Part shown: positions 1 to 6,349 of the stretch, in pieces
How positions within the stretch are numbered: the stretch's first letter is position 1
How the letters are laid out: every line of letters starts with the position of its first letter
NCBI GenBank assembly: GCA_024224995.1
Contig: JAAENB010000112.1
Span: 1-20,127, forward strand
Origin: a bacterium
Lineage (GTDB): Bacteria; Spirochaetota; UBA4802; UBA5550
Direction of reading: 5' to 3'
Length of the DNA: 20,127 bases
Made by a program: the position numbers and the translations under genes
Notes under the pieces: model-generated
What the model was told of the DNA's origin: nothing
The model's database searches: none
The model's input: the letters and a program-made list of their open reading frames with translations, nothing else

Positions 1-894
1 TATTTTGCCAAAAACGGCGCAGATGTTACAACCTTTGCCTCAATGATAGCCCGGGCCGAAACAGGCCGGAAAAAGATCATAACCGTAGCCCGCGGATATC
101 ATGGAACTGCTCCCTGGACCCAGTCTTATGGCCACAACGGGATTATTGAAGAGGACCGGCAAAACGTTATTGTGGTCAACTGGAATGACTATGAGCAGCT
201 CGAAAAGGTAGTGAACGATAATCCCGGACAAATTGCCGGTTTTATGTCCACCCCCTATGATCATGGAGTATATGGCGACAATAATCTTCCTGCCGACGGA
301 TATTGGCAAAAGGTAGAAGCGCTCTGCAAGAAAAACGGGATTGTACTCATTGTTGATGATGTTCGCTGCGGCTTCCGCCTGGACCTGGGCGGTTCTAACG
401 AATACTTTGGCTTTAAACCCGATCTTATTTGTTTTTGTAAAGCAATTGGCAACGGCTATCCTCTTTCAGCTCTTGTTGGAACGGAAGCATTAAAAACCAC
501 CACATCAAAAGTTTTTTACACCGGAAGCTACTGGTTTTCCGCGGCTCCAATGGCAGCGTCTCTTGCCTGCTTAAAAGAAATGAAAAAAATCAACGCGCCA
601 AAAGTAATGCAGAAACAAGGTCAAAAACTTCTTGACGGTCTCGTTAAAGCTGCTAAAAGTTATGAGTTCGATTTACAGGTCTCAGGCGTTCCTTCCATGC
701 CTTATCTCCGCTTAGCGGATGATGACAGCCTTATGCTGCATGAAGAGTGGTGTGGAGAATGTACAAAGCGAGGAGCCTTGTTTACTTCTCATCATAACTG
801 GTTCCTGTCAACAGCGCATACCGATGCGGATATAAAAAAGACCCTGGCTATTGCGGATGAAGCGTTCCAGGTAGTTAAGAAGAAAATTGGCTAA
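1..894 (+). CDS. Class III (PLP-dependent) aminotransferase, glutamate-1-semialdehyde aminomutase-like; 5' end missing
   Basis: The frame is open from base 1, and residues before the first visible Met (base 43) already match the family, so the gene starts outside the window. The fold-type I class III signature is clear. PLP-lysine motif CKAIGNGYPLSALVG has its Lys at bases 439–441. The upstream IVDDVRCGFR stretch supplies the Asp that contacts the pyridine nitrogen; here the usual DE pair is DD. The GYHG segment near the visible start also fits. Enzymes of this class move an amino group to or within a keto or aldehyde substrate in the cytoplasm. The sequence resembles the glutamate-1-semialdehyde aminomutase branch. 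However, no other haem gene is present and the next genes encode a split transketolase, so a role in making an amino sugar or amino ketose is at least as likely. Substrate unknown. About 298 residues are visible of the roughly 420–450 usual for the family. Confidence 0.85.
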   Translation, partial: YFAKNGADVTTFASMIARAETGRKKIITVARGYHGTAPWTQSYGHNGIIEEDRQNVIVVNWNDYEQLEKVVNDNPGQIAGFMSTPYDHGVYGDNNLPADGYWQKVEALCKKNGIVLIVDDVRCGFRLDLGGSNEYFGFKPDLICFCKAIGNGYPLSALVGTEALKTTTSKVFYTGSYWFSAAPMAASLACLKEMKKINAPKVMQKQGQKLLDGLVKAAKSYEFDLQVSGVPSMPYLRLADDDSLMLHEEWCGECTKRGALFTSHHNWFLSTAHTDADIKKTLAIADEAFQVVKKKIG

Positions 895-942
895 AAGTAT
901 AAAAGATACACAAAAAAATAATCCAATAAGTTTAAATTCATA

Positions 943-963
943 ATTGCGCATATACTGCGCAAT
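943..963. promoter_or_regulatory. Inverted repeat upstream of the transketolase genes
   Basis: ATTGCGCA (943–950) and TGCGCAAT (956–963) are perfect 8-bp arms around a 5-nt spacer, 21 bp upstream of the transketolase start codon. A TATAAA (965–970) and a TATACT (951–956, overlapping the repeat) lie here, but neither has a convincing -35 box. The repeat could be a repressor operator or a small hairpin in the leader. No T-run follows it, so it is not an intrinsic terminator. Confidence 0.4.
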
Positions 964-984
964 GTATAAAAGAAGGAGGAAACG

Positions 985-1824
985 ATGCCGTTAACAGACC
1001 AGGAATTAAAAGACTTAAAAGAACAGTGCTGGCAATCCAGAAGAGATATTATTGATGTAACGGAATGGGCTGGTGGCGCTCATATTGGTGGCGGACTCAG
1101 TATGGTCGACATACTGGTAATACTTTATTTTAAATATCTAAATATCGATCCCTCGAAGCCTGAGTGGGAAGACCGCGACCGGGTTGTTGTAAGTAAAGGA
1201 CACGGCGGCGTGGGATATGCCCCGGTTCTTTCCCGGAGAGGATATTTCGACATGGATATGCTGAAAGATTTTAATAAATTTAAATCACCCTTTGGAATGC
1301 ACCTCGATTGTTTAAAGGTCAAGGGCGTTGATGTATCTACCGGTTCCCTTGGACACGGACTTCCAATGGCCCTGGGGCTTGCACTTGCCGCGCGCCAGAT
1401 GAAAAAAGACTGGTATACCTACTGCATTCTCGGTGATGGCGAATGTAACGAAGGGACCAACTGGGAAGCCGCAATGGCAGCCTCACATTTTAAAGTAACC
1501 AACCTTATTACTTTTGTAGACCGGAACAGAATGATGATAGACGGTCCCACGGAAGAGGTTATGGGACTTGAACCCTTTGCCGACAAATGGAAAGCCTTTG
1601 GCTTTATCGTTAAAGAAATAAACGGACATTCCTTGGAAGAGCTTGCCGATGCTATTGAATTCGCTAAACAAGAAAAAAGCGCTCCTGTGTTAATTCTCGC
1701 CAATACTAAAAAAGGTTCCGGTGTTGATTACATGGAAGATGATGTGAAATGGCATTACGGTAGTATCGATTCGGAGCTTGGAGAAAAGGCTCGTAAATCG
1801 GTAGATAAAATGTTTGGCAAGTAA
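985..1824 (+). CDS. Transketolase, N-terminal (ThDP diphosphate-binding) subunit
   Basis: This 279-residue protein is the PP-binding half of a split transketolase. The ThDP motif begins at GDGE (Asp151) and ends about 30 residues later at DRNRMMIDG (Asn181). Conserved transketolase histidines are seen in GAHIGG (His33), SKGHG (His73) and GSLGHGL (His124). It needs the C-terminal subunit encoded 31 bp downstream to form an active site at the dimer interface. Transketolases move a two-carbon ketol unit between sugar phosphates. Split forms occur both in central metabolism and in dedicated sugar pathways (for example apulose or sulfosugar breakdown), so the acceptor cannot be assigned. The start has a strong GGAGG site about 5 nt upstream. 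It follows the aminotransferase by 90 bp, enough for its own promoter. Confidence 0.95.
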   Translation: MPLTDQELKDLKEQCWQSRRDIIDVTEWAGGAHIGGGLSMVDILVILYFKYLNIDPSKPEWEDRDRVVVSKGHGGVGYAPVLSRRGYFDMDMLKDFNKFKSPFGMHLDCLKVKGVDVSTGSLGHGLPMALGLALAARQMKKDWYTYCILGDGECNEGTNWEAAMAASHFKVTNLITFVDRNRMMIDGPTEEVMGLEPFADKWKAFGFIVKEINGHSLEELADAIEFAKQEKSAPVLILANTKKGSGVDYMEDDVKWHYGSIDSELGEKARKSVDKMFGK

Positions 1825-1855
1825 ATGATTTAATGAATTTAATGAGGAGGAAACT

Positions 1856-2875
1856 ATGAGTGAAGCAACTACAGGTACCACCTGGACAGTATACGATGCC
1901 AACAATATGACCCAGGCTGAAATATATGGAGAAGTTCTTTGTGAACTTGGAGATAAACACCCAAATATAGTAGGATTAACTGCAGACCTTGCCAAATCGA
2001 CCAAAATAGGGAAATTTGGCGAGAAATTTCCCGAAAGGTTTTATAATGTGGGAATCGCGGAGCAGAACCTTTTTGGCGTTGCCGCCGGTATGGCAAAAGC
2101 CGGTCTTATGCCCTTTGTTTCTACAATGGCAACATTCGCGTCTATGCGGGCCTGCGAGCAGGTTCGTACCGATATATGCTATCAAAATCTCGATTGCAAG
2201 ATTATTGCAACACACGGCGGTATTTCATTCGGAACTGCCGGAAGTACACACCAGGGCCAGGAAGATGTTGCCATTATGCGGGCATTTCCCAATATGACGG
2301 TTATTGTTCCTGCCGATGGAATCGAAACAGCTAATGCAGTAAAGGCCTGCATCGAACACGACGGACCGGTCTATATCCGGGTTGGACGGGGATTTGAGCC
2401 TACTTTTTATGAAAAAGAAGATTACGGTTTTGAAATAGGAAAGGCTGTTGAAGTTAATCCCGGAACCGACATTACCCTTATTTGCTGCGGTATTACCGTT
2501 CTCCAGGCTTTTGAAGCTGCTAAAGTCTTAAAACAAGAAGACGATTTAAGCGTTCGGGTGCTGAATATTCATACTATTAAGCCCATTGACGAAGAAGCCA
2601 TTATGAAGGCCGTTACCGAAACACGAAGAATCATCACCTTTGAAGAGCATACAATTATTGGCGGGCTGGGAACTGCTGTTGCTGATGTTATTGCAGCAAG
2701 CGGTAAAGGATGCGCCTTTGAAAAAGTTGGTGTTACTGATGAATTCTGTCTTGTGGGTTACCCGGAAGACCTCTATGCTCATTATAAGCTCGACGCGAAC
2801 GGTATTATCGACAAAGTTCGTGAAGTTATGGGCAAAGACTTTGAAGAAGACGAAGACTGGGAAGACGAGGTATAG
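1856..2875 (+). CDS. Transketolase, C-terminal (pyrimidine-binding) subunit
   Basis: The 339-residue partner of the preceding gene. It carries the transketolase pyrimidine-binding domain with catalytic Glu69 in the GIAEQN motif, followed by AAGMAKAGLMPF, the THGG…STHQ loop, and a C-terminal transketolase domain (roughly 200–320) containing the EEHTIIGGLG region. Strong GAGGAGG ribosome site 5–6 nt before the ATG. The spacing of 31 bp to the N-terminal subunit implies co-transcription and equal dosage. An odd feature is the acidic C-terminal tail (about the last 14 residues, mostly Glu and Asp), which extends beyond the usual end near 310–320 residues. Its stop codon lies 3 nt before the ATG of the first SCP2 gene, so translation of the SCP2 protein is probably coupled to it. 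This is the best evidence that the lipid-carrier-like proteins belong to the same pathway. Confidence 0.95.
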   Translation: MSEATTGTTWTVYDANNMTQAEIYGEVLCELGDKHPNIVGLTADLAKSTKIGKFGEKFPERFYNVGIAEQNLFGVAAGMAKAGLMPFVSTMATFASMRACEQVRTDICYQNLDCKIIATHGGISFGTAGSTHQGQEDVAIMRAFPNMTVIVPADGIETANAVKACIEHDGPVYIRVGRGFEPTFYEKEDYGFEIGKAVEVNPGTDITLICCGITVLQAFEAAKVLKQEDDLSVRVLNIHTIKPIDEEAIMKAVTETRRIITFEEHTIIGGLGTAVADVIAASGKGCAFEKVGVTDEFCLVGYPEDLYAHYKLDANGIIDKVREVMGKDFEEDEDWEDEV

Positions 2876-2878
2876 TAT

Positions 2879-3658
2879 ATGGCTACGGAAAGGGATTTAC
2901 TTGCCACAAGGATCTTCCTGCGAGCTGTATTCCCCGTTATGAAGGTTGTCATTTCGGATGACCCCAAAATGAAGAAGAAGTTTGAAGGTGTTACGGGAAC
3001 GATTCAGTTCGTAGGGAAATATAATGGTGAAGATGTTGGTGCTGCATTGGTCTTTAATGACGGTGCTCTTGAAATTGCACAGGGAATAAGTGAAAATCCC
3101 GACATTACGTTTAAATTCAAGACCATTGAAAAAATGAATGCCATGCTGGCAGGAAAGCCGGTTATTCCGGGGATTAAAGGATTCAAAAATTTTGGTCTGC
3201 TCATGAAGACATTCGCGCTTCTTATGAGCCTTAAAATAATGATGCCAAATGCGAAACCAAAAGTTTATGAGAAAAAGAAACTTAAGGTGAAAATGGTTAT
3301 CTACATGATTACCACAGCCTTAAGCCAGTATAACAAGGGCGGAGACCCGGACATGCAAAGATGGACTTCAAAGCAGCCCGACAGGGTTTACCAGATGTCT
3401 GTTTCTTCGGAAGAAGATCTGGCCGCGTACCTGAGAATTAAAGCAGGAAAGTCAAAGGCCGGCAGGGGAATGTATACCCGGCGGCGGCCCTTTGTGCATA
3501 TGAAGTTTACTGATGTAGACGGGGCTCTGGCTGTATTTCTCAATGAAGCGGAGTTTGTTGAGAGTCTTGCCAAAGGTTATATTGAAATAATTGGCGCTCC
3601 GGAATACGGTGCTAATATGAATGATTTTATGCAGCGTATCCAGGGGATGATTTCTTAG
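2879..3658 (+). CDS. SCP2-like protein with two sterol-carrier-type domains (copy 1)
   Basis: A 259-residue cytosolic-looking protein with no signal peptide. Residues about 25–120 fit the SCP2 fold: a hydrophobic strand pair (GTIQFVGKYNGEDVG, AALVFNDGALEI), then ENPDITFKFKTIEKMNAMLAGK and PGIKGFKN, typical of SCP2-like proteins in which a low-affinity lipid groove closes over a helix. Residues about 140–259 repeat the same design more loosely (AYLRIKAGKSKAGRG, FVHMKFTDVDGALAV, then GYIEIIGAPEYG). So the chain probably holds two SCP2-like domains. Such domains bind or present acyl, sterol or other hydrophobic ligands. It starts 3 nt after the transketolase stop, with a GAGG inside the transketolase end as ribosome site. 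A strong terminator follows. Ligand unknown. Confidence 0.75.
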   Translation: MATERDLLATRIFLRAVFPVMKVVISDDPKMKKKFEGVTGTIQFVGKYNGEDVGAALVFNDGALEIAQGISENPDITFKFKTIEKMNAMLAGKPVIPGIKGFKNFGLLMKTFALLMSLKIMMPNAKPKVYEKKKLKVKMVIYMITTALSQYNKGGDPDMQRWTSKQPDRVYQMSVSSEEDLAAYLRIKAGKSKAGRGMYTRRRPFVHMKFTDVDGALAVFLNEAEFVESLAKGYIEIIGAPEYGANMNDFMQRIQGMIS

Positions 3659-3679
3659 TAAAATATTGTCAGTTTAAAT

Positions 3680-3714
3680 AAAAAAAAGCGGTATTAAAAT
3701 ACCGCTTTTTTTTT
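3680..3714 (+). terminator. Intrinsic terminator between the two SCP2 genes
   Basis: GCGGTAT (3688–3694) pairs perfectly with ATACCGC (3699–3705) around the 4-nt loop TAAA. Eight A residues before and nine T residues after the GC part extend the stem. This is a textbook rho-independent terminator on the + strand, and the A-run would also make it work on the opposite strand. It ends 30 bp before the start codon of the second SCP2 gene, leaving almost no room for a new promoter. Confidence 0.92.
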
Positions 3715-3744
3715 GAAAAAATCCGGGAAAATGAGGTATTACAA

Positions 3745-4524
3745 ATGGCTACGGAAAGAGATTTACTTACTACACGAATAGTCTTGCGAGCAATATTCCC
3801 CCTTATGAAGGTTGTCCTTTCGGATGATCCTAAAATGCAGAAAAAATTTGAAGGTGTTACGGGAACGATTCAGTTTGTAGGGAAATACAATGGTGAAGAT
3901 GTTGGCGCGGCTCTTGTCTTTAATAACGGAGCTCTTGAAATAGAACAGGGAATTCGTGAAAATCCCGAGATTACGTTCAAATTCAAAACCATAGAAAAGT
4001 TAAATGCCATGATTGCGGGAAAGCCCGTGATCCCGGGGATTAAAGGATTTAAGAATTTTAGCCTGCTCATGAAGACGTTCGCTCTTCTTATGAGCCTTAA
4101 AATTCTAATGCCAAACGCGAAACCGAAAGATTATAACAAGAAGAGACTTAAGGTGAAATTGATGATTTATATGCTTACCACTGCCTTAAGCCAGTACAAC
4201 AAAGGCGGAGACCCGGATATGCGGAAATGGACTTCAATGCAGCCCGACAGAGCCTATCAAATCTCTGTTGATACGGAAGAAGATATTGCTTCCTACCTGA
4301 GAGTTAAAGCCGGAAATTCAAAGTCCGGCAGAGGGTTCTATGCAAGGAAAAGACCTTTTGTCCATTTGAAGTTTGCCGATGTGGACAAAGCCATGGCCGT
4401 ATTGCTCAGTGAAGTGACATTCGTTGAGAGCGCTGCCGGGGGCTATGTTTCCTTAACCGGTCCTCCGGAATACGCTATTAACCTGACTGATTTTGGGATG
4501 CGTGTACAGGCTATGATTACCTAA
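3745..4524 (+). CDS. SCP2-like protein with two sterol-carrier-type domains (copy 2)
   Basis: A tandem paralogue of the gene at 2879, also 259 residues and alignable without gaps. By hand count, residues 1–127 are identical at 113 positions (89%), and residues 128–259 at 87 of 132 (66%). So the first SCP2-like domain is strongly conserved and the second is drifting or being reshaped. The key elements GTIQFVGKYNGEDVGAALVF, KPVIPGIKGFKNF and ALSQYNKGGDPDM are shared. A GAGG lies 8 nt before the ATG. Transcription must either read through the terminator at 3680–3714 or start within about 30 bp, so this copy may be made in smaller amounts. The role is presumably the same lipid or hydrophobic-ligand binding, perhaps with altered partner choice through the second domain. 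Confidence 0.75.
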   Translation: MATERDLLTTRIVLRAIFPLMKVVLSDDPKMQKKFEGVTGTIQFVGKYNGEDVGAALVFNNGALEIEQGIRENPEITFKFKTIEKLNAMIAGKPVIPGIKGFKNFSLLMKTFALLMSLKILMPNAKPKDYNKKRLKVKLMIYMLTTALSQYNKGGDPDMRKWTSMQPDRAYQISVDTEEDIASYLRVKAGNSKSGRGFYARKRPFVHLKFADVDKAMAVLLSEVTFVESAAGGYVSLTGPPEYAINLTDFGMRVQAMIT

Positions 4525-4554
4525 TGGCGTGAAAGGGTCATTGAGAGGATTTTT

Positions 4555-4950
4555 ATGACAATAGACCGGATCAATTCTGAAGAAGATTACGAAAAAGCTT
4601 CTCAAAGAATAGAGGAACTAAAACTACTGAAAGATGATCCGGAAGCGGAAAAAGAGTTAATGCGGCTTTCTACAATGCTCTATGTTTATGGATATGGTAA
4701 GCCTCAAAAAACAAGCTATAAAGAAATGGTTTTTTTGTTTCTATCTATAATTTTCCTTCTTTCCGGACTGGTTGCCGGAGTACTTATGTATCTTGCTTAC
4801 AGAAAATCGGGAGAATTGGAATTCTTTCTTGCGTTAATACTCTGGATATTGCTGATGGCTCTACTGGTGCCAATATCAGTAACATTTTTTATTCTGTTTA
4901 TGGTTTTTTTTAAACGTAAGCAAAGAGAACGGTATTATTTTGGCCCATAG
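4555..4950 (+). CDS. Small membrane protein with antitoxin-like N-terminal segment and two transmembrane helices
   Basis: A 131-residue protein I cannot assign to a named family. Residues 1–48 are soluble and charged and read INSEEDYEKASQRIEELKLL, then a Leu-rich helix. This resembles the N-terminal segment of HigA-type antitoxins and related regulators (I.sE.DY..A...I..L). No helix-turn-helix follows. Instead there are two strong hydrophobic stretches at about 58–82 and 88–119, joined by a short polar loop, and a basic tail KRKQRERYY predicted to stay inside. The ribosome site is AGAGGA about 6 nt before the ATG, and the gene begins 30 bp after the second SCP2 gene, so it may be the last gene of that unit. 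Its last 16 bp overlap the 3' end of the convergent lipoprotein gene. Function unknown. Confidence 0.65.
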   Translation: MTIDRINSEEDYEKASQRIEELKLLKDDPEAEKELMRLSTMLYVYGYGKPQKTSYKEMVFLFLSIIFLLSGLVAGVLMYLAYRKSGELEFFLALILWILLMALLVPISVTFFILFMVFFKRKQRERYYFGP

Positions 4951-6134
4951 GTAATACTAAAAAGAGAAAAGCCCGATGAGCTCCTGGTTATCCATGTATC
5001 ACCGTCATCATCAGATGAAACGATATATCCGTTTTCTCCAACAGCAACAAATATGCCGTTACCATAGCTTATTGCATCAAATTGATTTTCACCTGAAATG
5101 CTTTTATTCTCCCATGTATCACCGCCATCATCAGAAATTAAAATGCATCCTTTTTTTCCAACAGCAATGAATTTCCCTTCACCATAGCTTACTGCATGTA
5201 AATCTTCTCCGTCAGTGATGCTTCTGTTATCCCAATTATTACCGCCATCGGCAGAGGTCAATATCAGTCCTTCGGGGCCAACAGCAACAGATTTACCTCC
5301 ACCGTGGGTTATTCCAAACAGGAAGTCAACGGGCTGGCTTTTATCTTCCCAGGTTGAGCTGTCAGAGGAGATCATTATATACCCGGCCTCTCCAACGGCA
5401 ATAAATATTCCTTTGTCTTCGTCATAGTCTATTGCCCAGAGGGTCTTGTCTTTTGTTACATCCCATGTTAGAAAACTCCAGCCGCCTCTGCCGGTCATTT
5501 TGCGGAATATTCCGGCGTCATCGCCAACAGCAATAAAAGATTCATCTCCAAAAGAATCTGTTCCATAGCTTATTCCAAATAACCAGAATGGTAAATCAAT
5601 TTTTTGCTCCCATCTGAAGCCGTGGGATGAAGTAACAATAACACCGGCGAGATCAACAGCCAGAAACATGTCATTGCCGTATGCAATCCCATTGAAATGA
5701 ATATTGGTAGTGTTGAAACGATCATCTGTCCAGGTGATTCCGTCAGGGGAGGTCATAATCCGGCCGCCTGCTCCTACAGCCACAAAAATAGGGGGGCTTA
5801 CGGTAACTTTCCTGGTTACTTCAGGGGCTTCATTTCCGGCAGAATCAGACACGGAATAGGTAATGCTGTATGTGCCGTATACTGCTGTATCTACTGTATC
5901 TCCGCCCACAGTTACCCGCGCAGTAATGTCGCCGTCTTTGTCGTCCCTGGCTCTATACCCGGGATCGGTATACGCTTCATCTTTCCAGAGATATATTGTG
6001 TCATGGCCTTTCAGGGTAATCACCGGTGCCGAATCGCCTGGTTCATTCTTGGTATTTTTTTTATTATCGCCACATCCTGACAATGAAACGATAAGCAGTA
6101 AAAAAAAGACAATTAAAATTTTTCGGGACTTCAT
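4935..6134 (-). CDS. Lipoprotein with Ig-like (DUF5011-type) domain and seven-blade beta-propeller
   Basis: The preferred start is the ATG at 6134, which has AAGGAAGG 6 nt upstream; an in-frame ATG 21 bp earlier has no such site. The protein (399 residues) begins with a lipoprotein signal peptide, lipobox LSGC with Cys21, so it is probably anchored in the outer or inner membrane facing the periplasm or exterior. Residues about 36–113 form an Ig-like domain of the Cry22/DUF5011 type (APVITLKG, DPGYRARDDKDGDIT, TYSVSDSAGN). Residues 117–399 hold seven repeats of about 40 residues, each with F.AVG..G.I..S.DG..W followed by F..I.YG. This fits a seven-blade propeller related to Ycf48/BNR (Asp-box) proteins. 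These domains bind proteins or glycans; no enzyme residues are evident. It is 215 bp from the next gene upstream and appears to have its own promoter. Confidence 0.8.
   Translation of the reverse strand: MKSRKILIVFFLLLIVSLSGCGDNKKNTKNEPGDSAPVITLKGHDTIYLWKDEAYTDPGYRARDDKDGDITARVTVGGDTVDTAVYGTYSITYSVSDSAGNEAPEVTRKVTVSPPIFVAVGAGGRIMTSPDGITWTDDRFNTTNIHFNGIAYGNDMFLAVDLAGVIVTSSHGFRWEQKIDLPFWLFGISYGTDSFGDESFIAVGDDAGIFRKMTGRGGWSFLTWDVTKDKTLWAIDYDEDKGIFIAVGEAGYIMISSDSSTWEDKSQPVDFLFGITHGGGKSVAVGPEGLILTSADGGNNWDNRSITDGEDLHAVSYGEGKFIAVGKKGCILISDDGGDTWENKSISGENQFDAISYGNGIFVAVGENGYIVSSDDDGDTWITRSSSGFSLFSITYGPK
4938..5786 (-). repeat. Seven tandem propeller repeats, about 120 bp each
   Basis: Within the lipoprotein gene, the core AVG..G.I..S..G..W recurs seven times. 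The last three units are spaced exactly 120 bp apart: the CCATGTATC or CCCAATTAT core lies at 4992, 5112 and 5232 on the + strand. They remain similar at DNA level, whereas the first four have diverged and vary in length. This suggests recent amplification at the 3' end of the gene. It is a coding repeat, not a CRISPR array. Confidence 0.75.
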
Positions 6135-6230
6135 GTAATACCTTCCTTGATGCATATTATATAATATAGTCTTTTTTAGAGTTCAAAAATGCTGAACTTT
6201 TTTTTTTTTAGGAATGATTTTACTACCGTC

Positions 6231-6260
6231 TCATAAATAAATCAACCCTGTATATGTCAA
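6231..6260 (-). promoter_or_regulatory. Possible promoter of the lipoprotein gene
   Basis: Read on the minus strand, a perfect -35 box TTGACA (6260–6255) is followed after 17–18 bp by a poor -10 (TTTATG or TTATGA). The weak -10 suggests need for an activator or a low-level promoter. The leader to the ATG at 6134 would be about 90 nt. The FadR-like palindrome lies about 35 bp upstream of the -35 box. Confidence 0.4.
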
Positions 6261-6294
6261 GCATTTTTGAATAAACTGGTTTTTTTGCATAGAG

Positions 6295-6316
6295 AATGAG
6301 TGAGTGCTCACTCATT
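6295..6316. promoter_or_regulatory. TetR/FadR-like operator palindrome
   Basis: AATGAGTGAG (6295–6304) and CTCACTCATT (6307–6316) are perfect 10-bp arms with a 2-bp centre. The core TGAGTGA-N4-TCACTCA has the form of TetR-family sites; Bacillus FadR, a fatty-acid regulator, uses TGAATGA-N4-TCATTCA (from memory). It lies between the dehydrogenase stop and the lipoprotein gene, 33 bp past the stop. The tight 2-nt centre and lack of a T-run argue against a terminator. No TetR gene is in the window. Confidence 0.55.
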
Positions 6317-6349
6317 TGTGCTGCCACATAAATGACTGCATTTACATAT

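Noticed and set aside
4935..4950. 16-bp convergent gene overlap as a special regulatory device
   Set aside because: Both reading frames are well supported, but short tail-to-tail overlaps are common and no structure was seen there.
4976..5427. + strand ORFs and a regular 120-bp repeat that could suggest new genes or a CRISPR array
   Set aside because: The period and codons are explained by the propeller blades of the minus-strand lipoprotein; no identical repeats with unique spacers.
5697..6080. 127-residue + strand ORF
   Set aside because: Lies wholly antisense to the Ig-like part of the lipoprotein gene; no family features or ribosome site.
6135..6155. Upstream ATG at 6155 as lipoprotein start
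   Set aside because: It would put seven residues before a standard signal peptide, and the AAGGAAGG ribosome site fits the ATG at 6134.
6181..6209. GTTCA…TGAAC followed by twelve T residues, terminator-like on the + strand
   Set aside because: It would end only transcripts antisense to the lipoprotein gene. No + strand gene lies upstream, and the stem is only 5 bp plus weak pairs.
6295..6316. Palindrome read as a terminator of the dehydrogenase gene
   Set aside because: A 2-nt loop cannot form a normal hairpin and no T-run follows on the minus strand.
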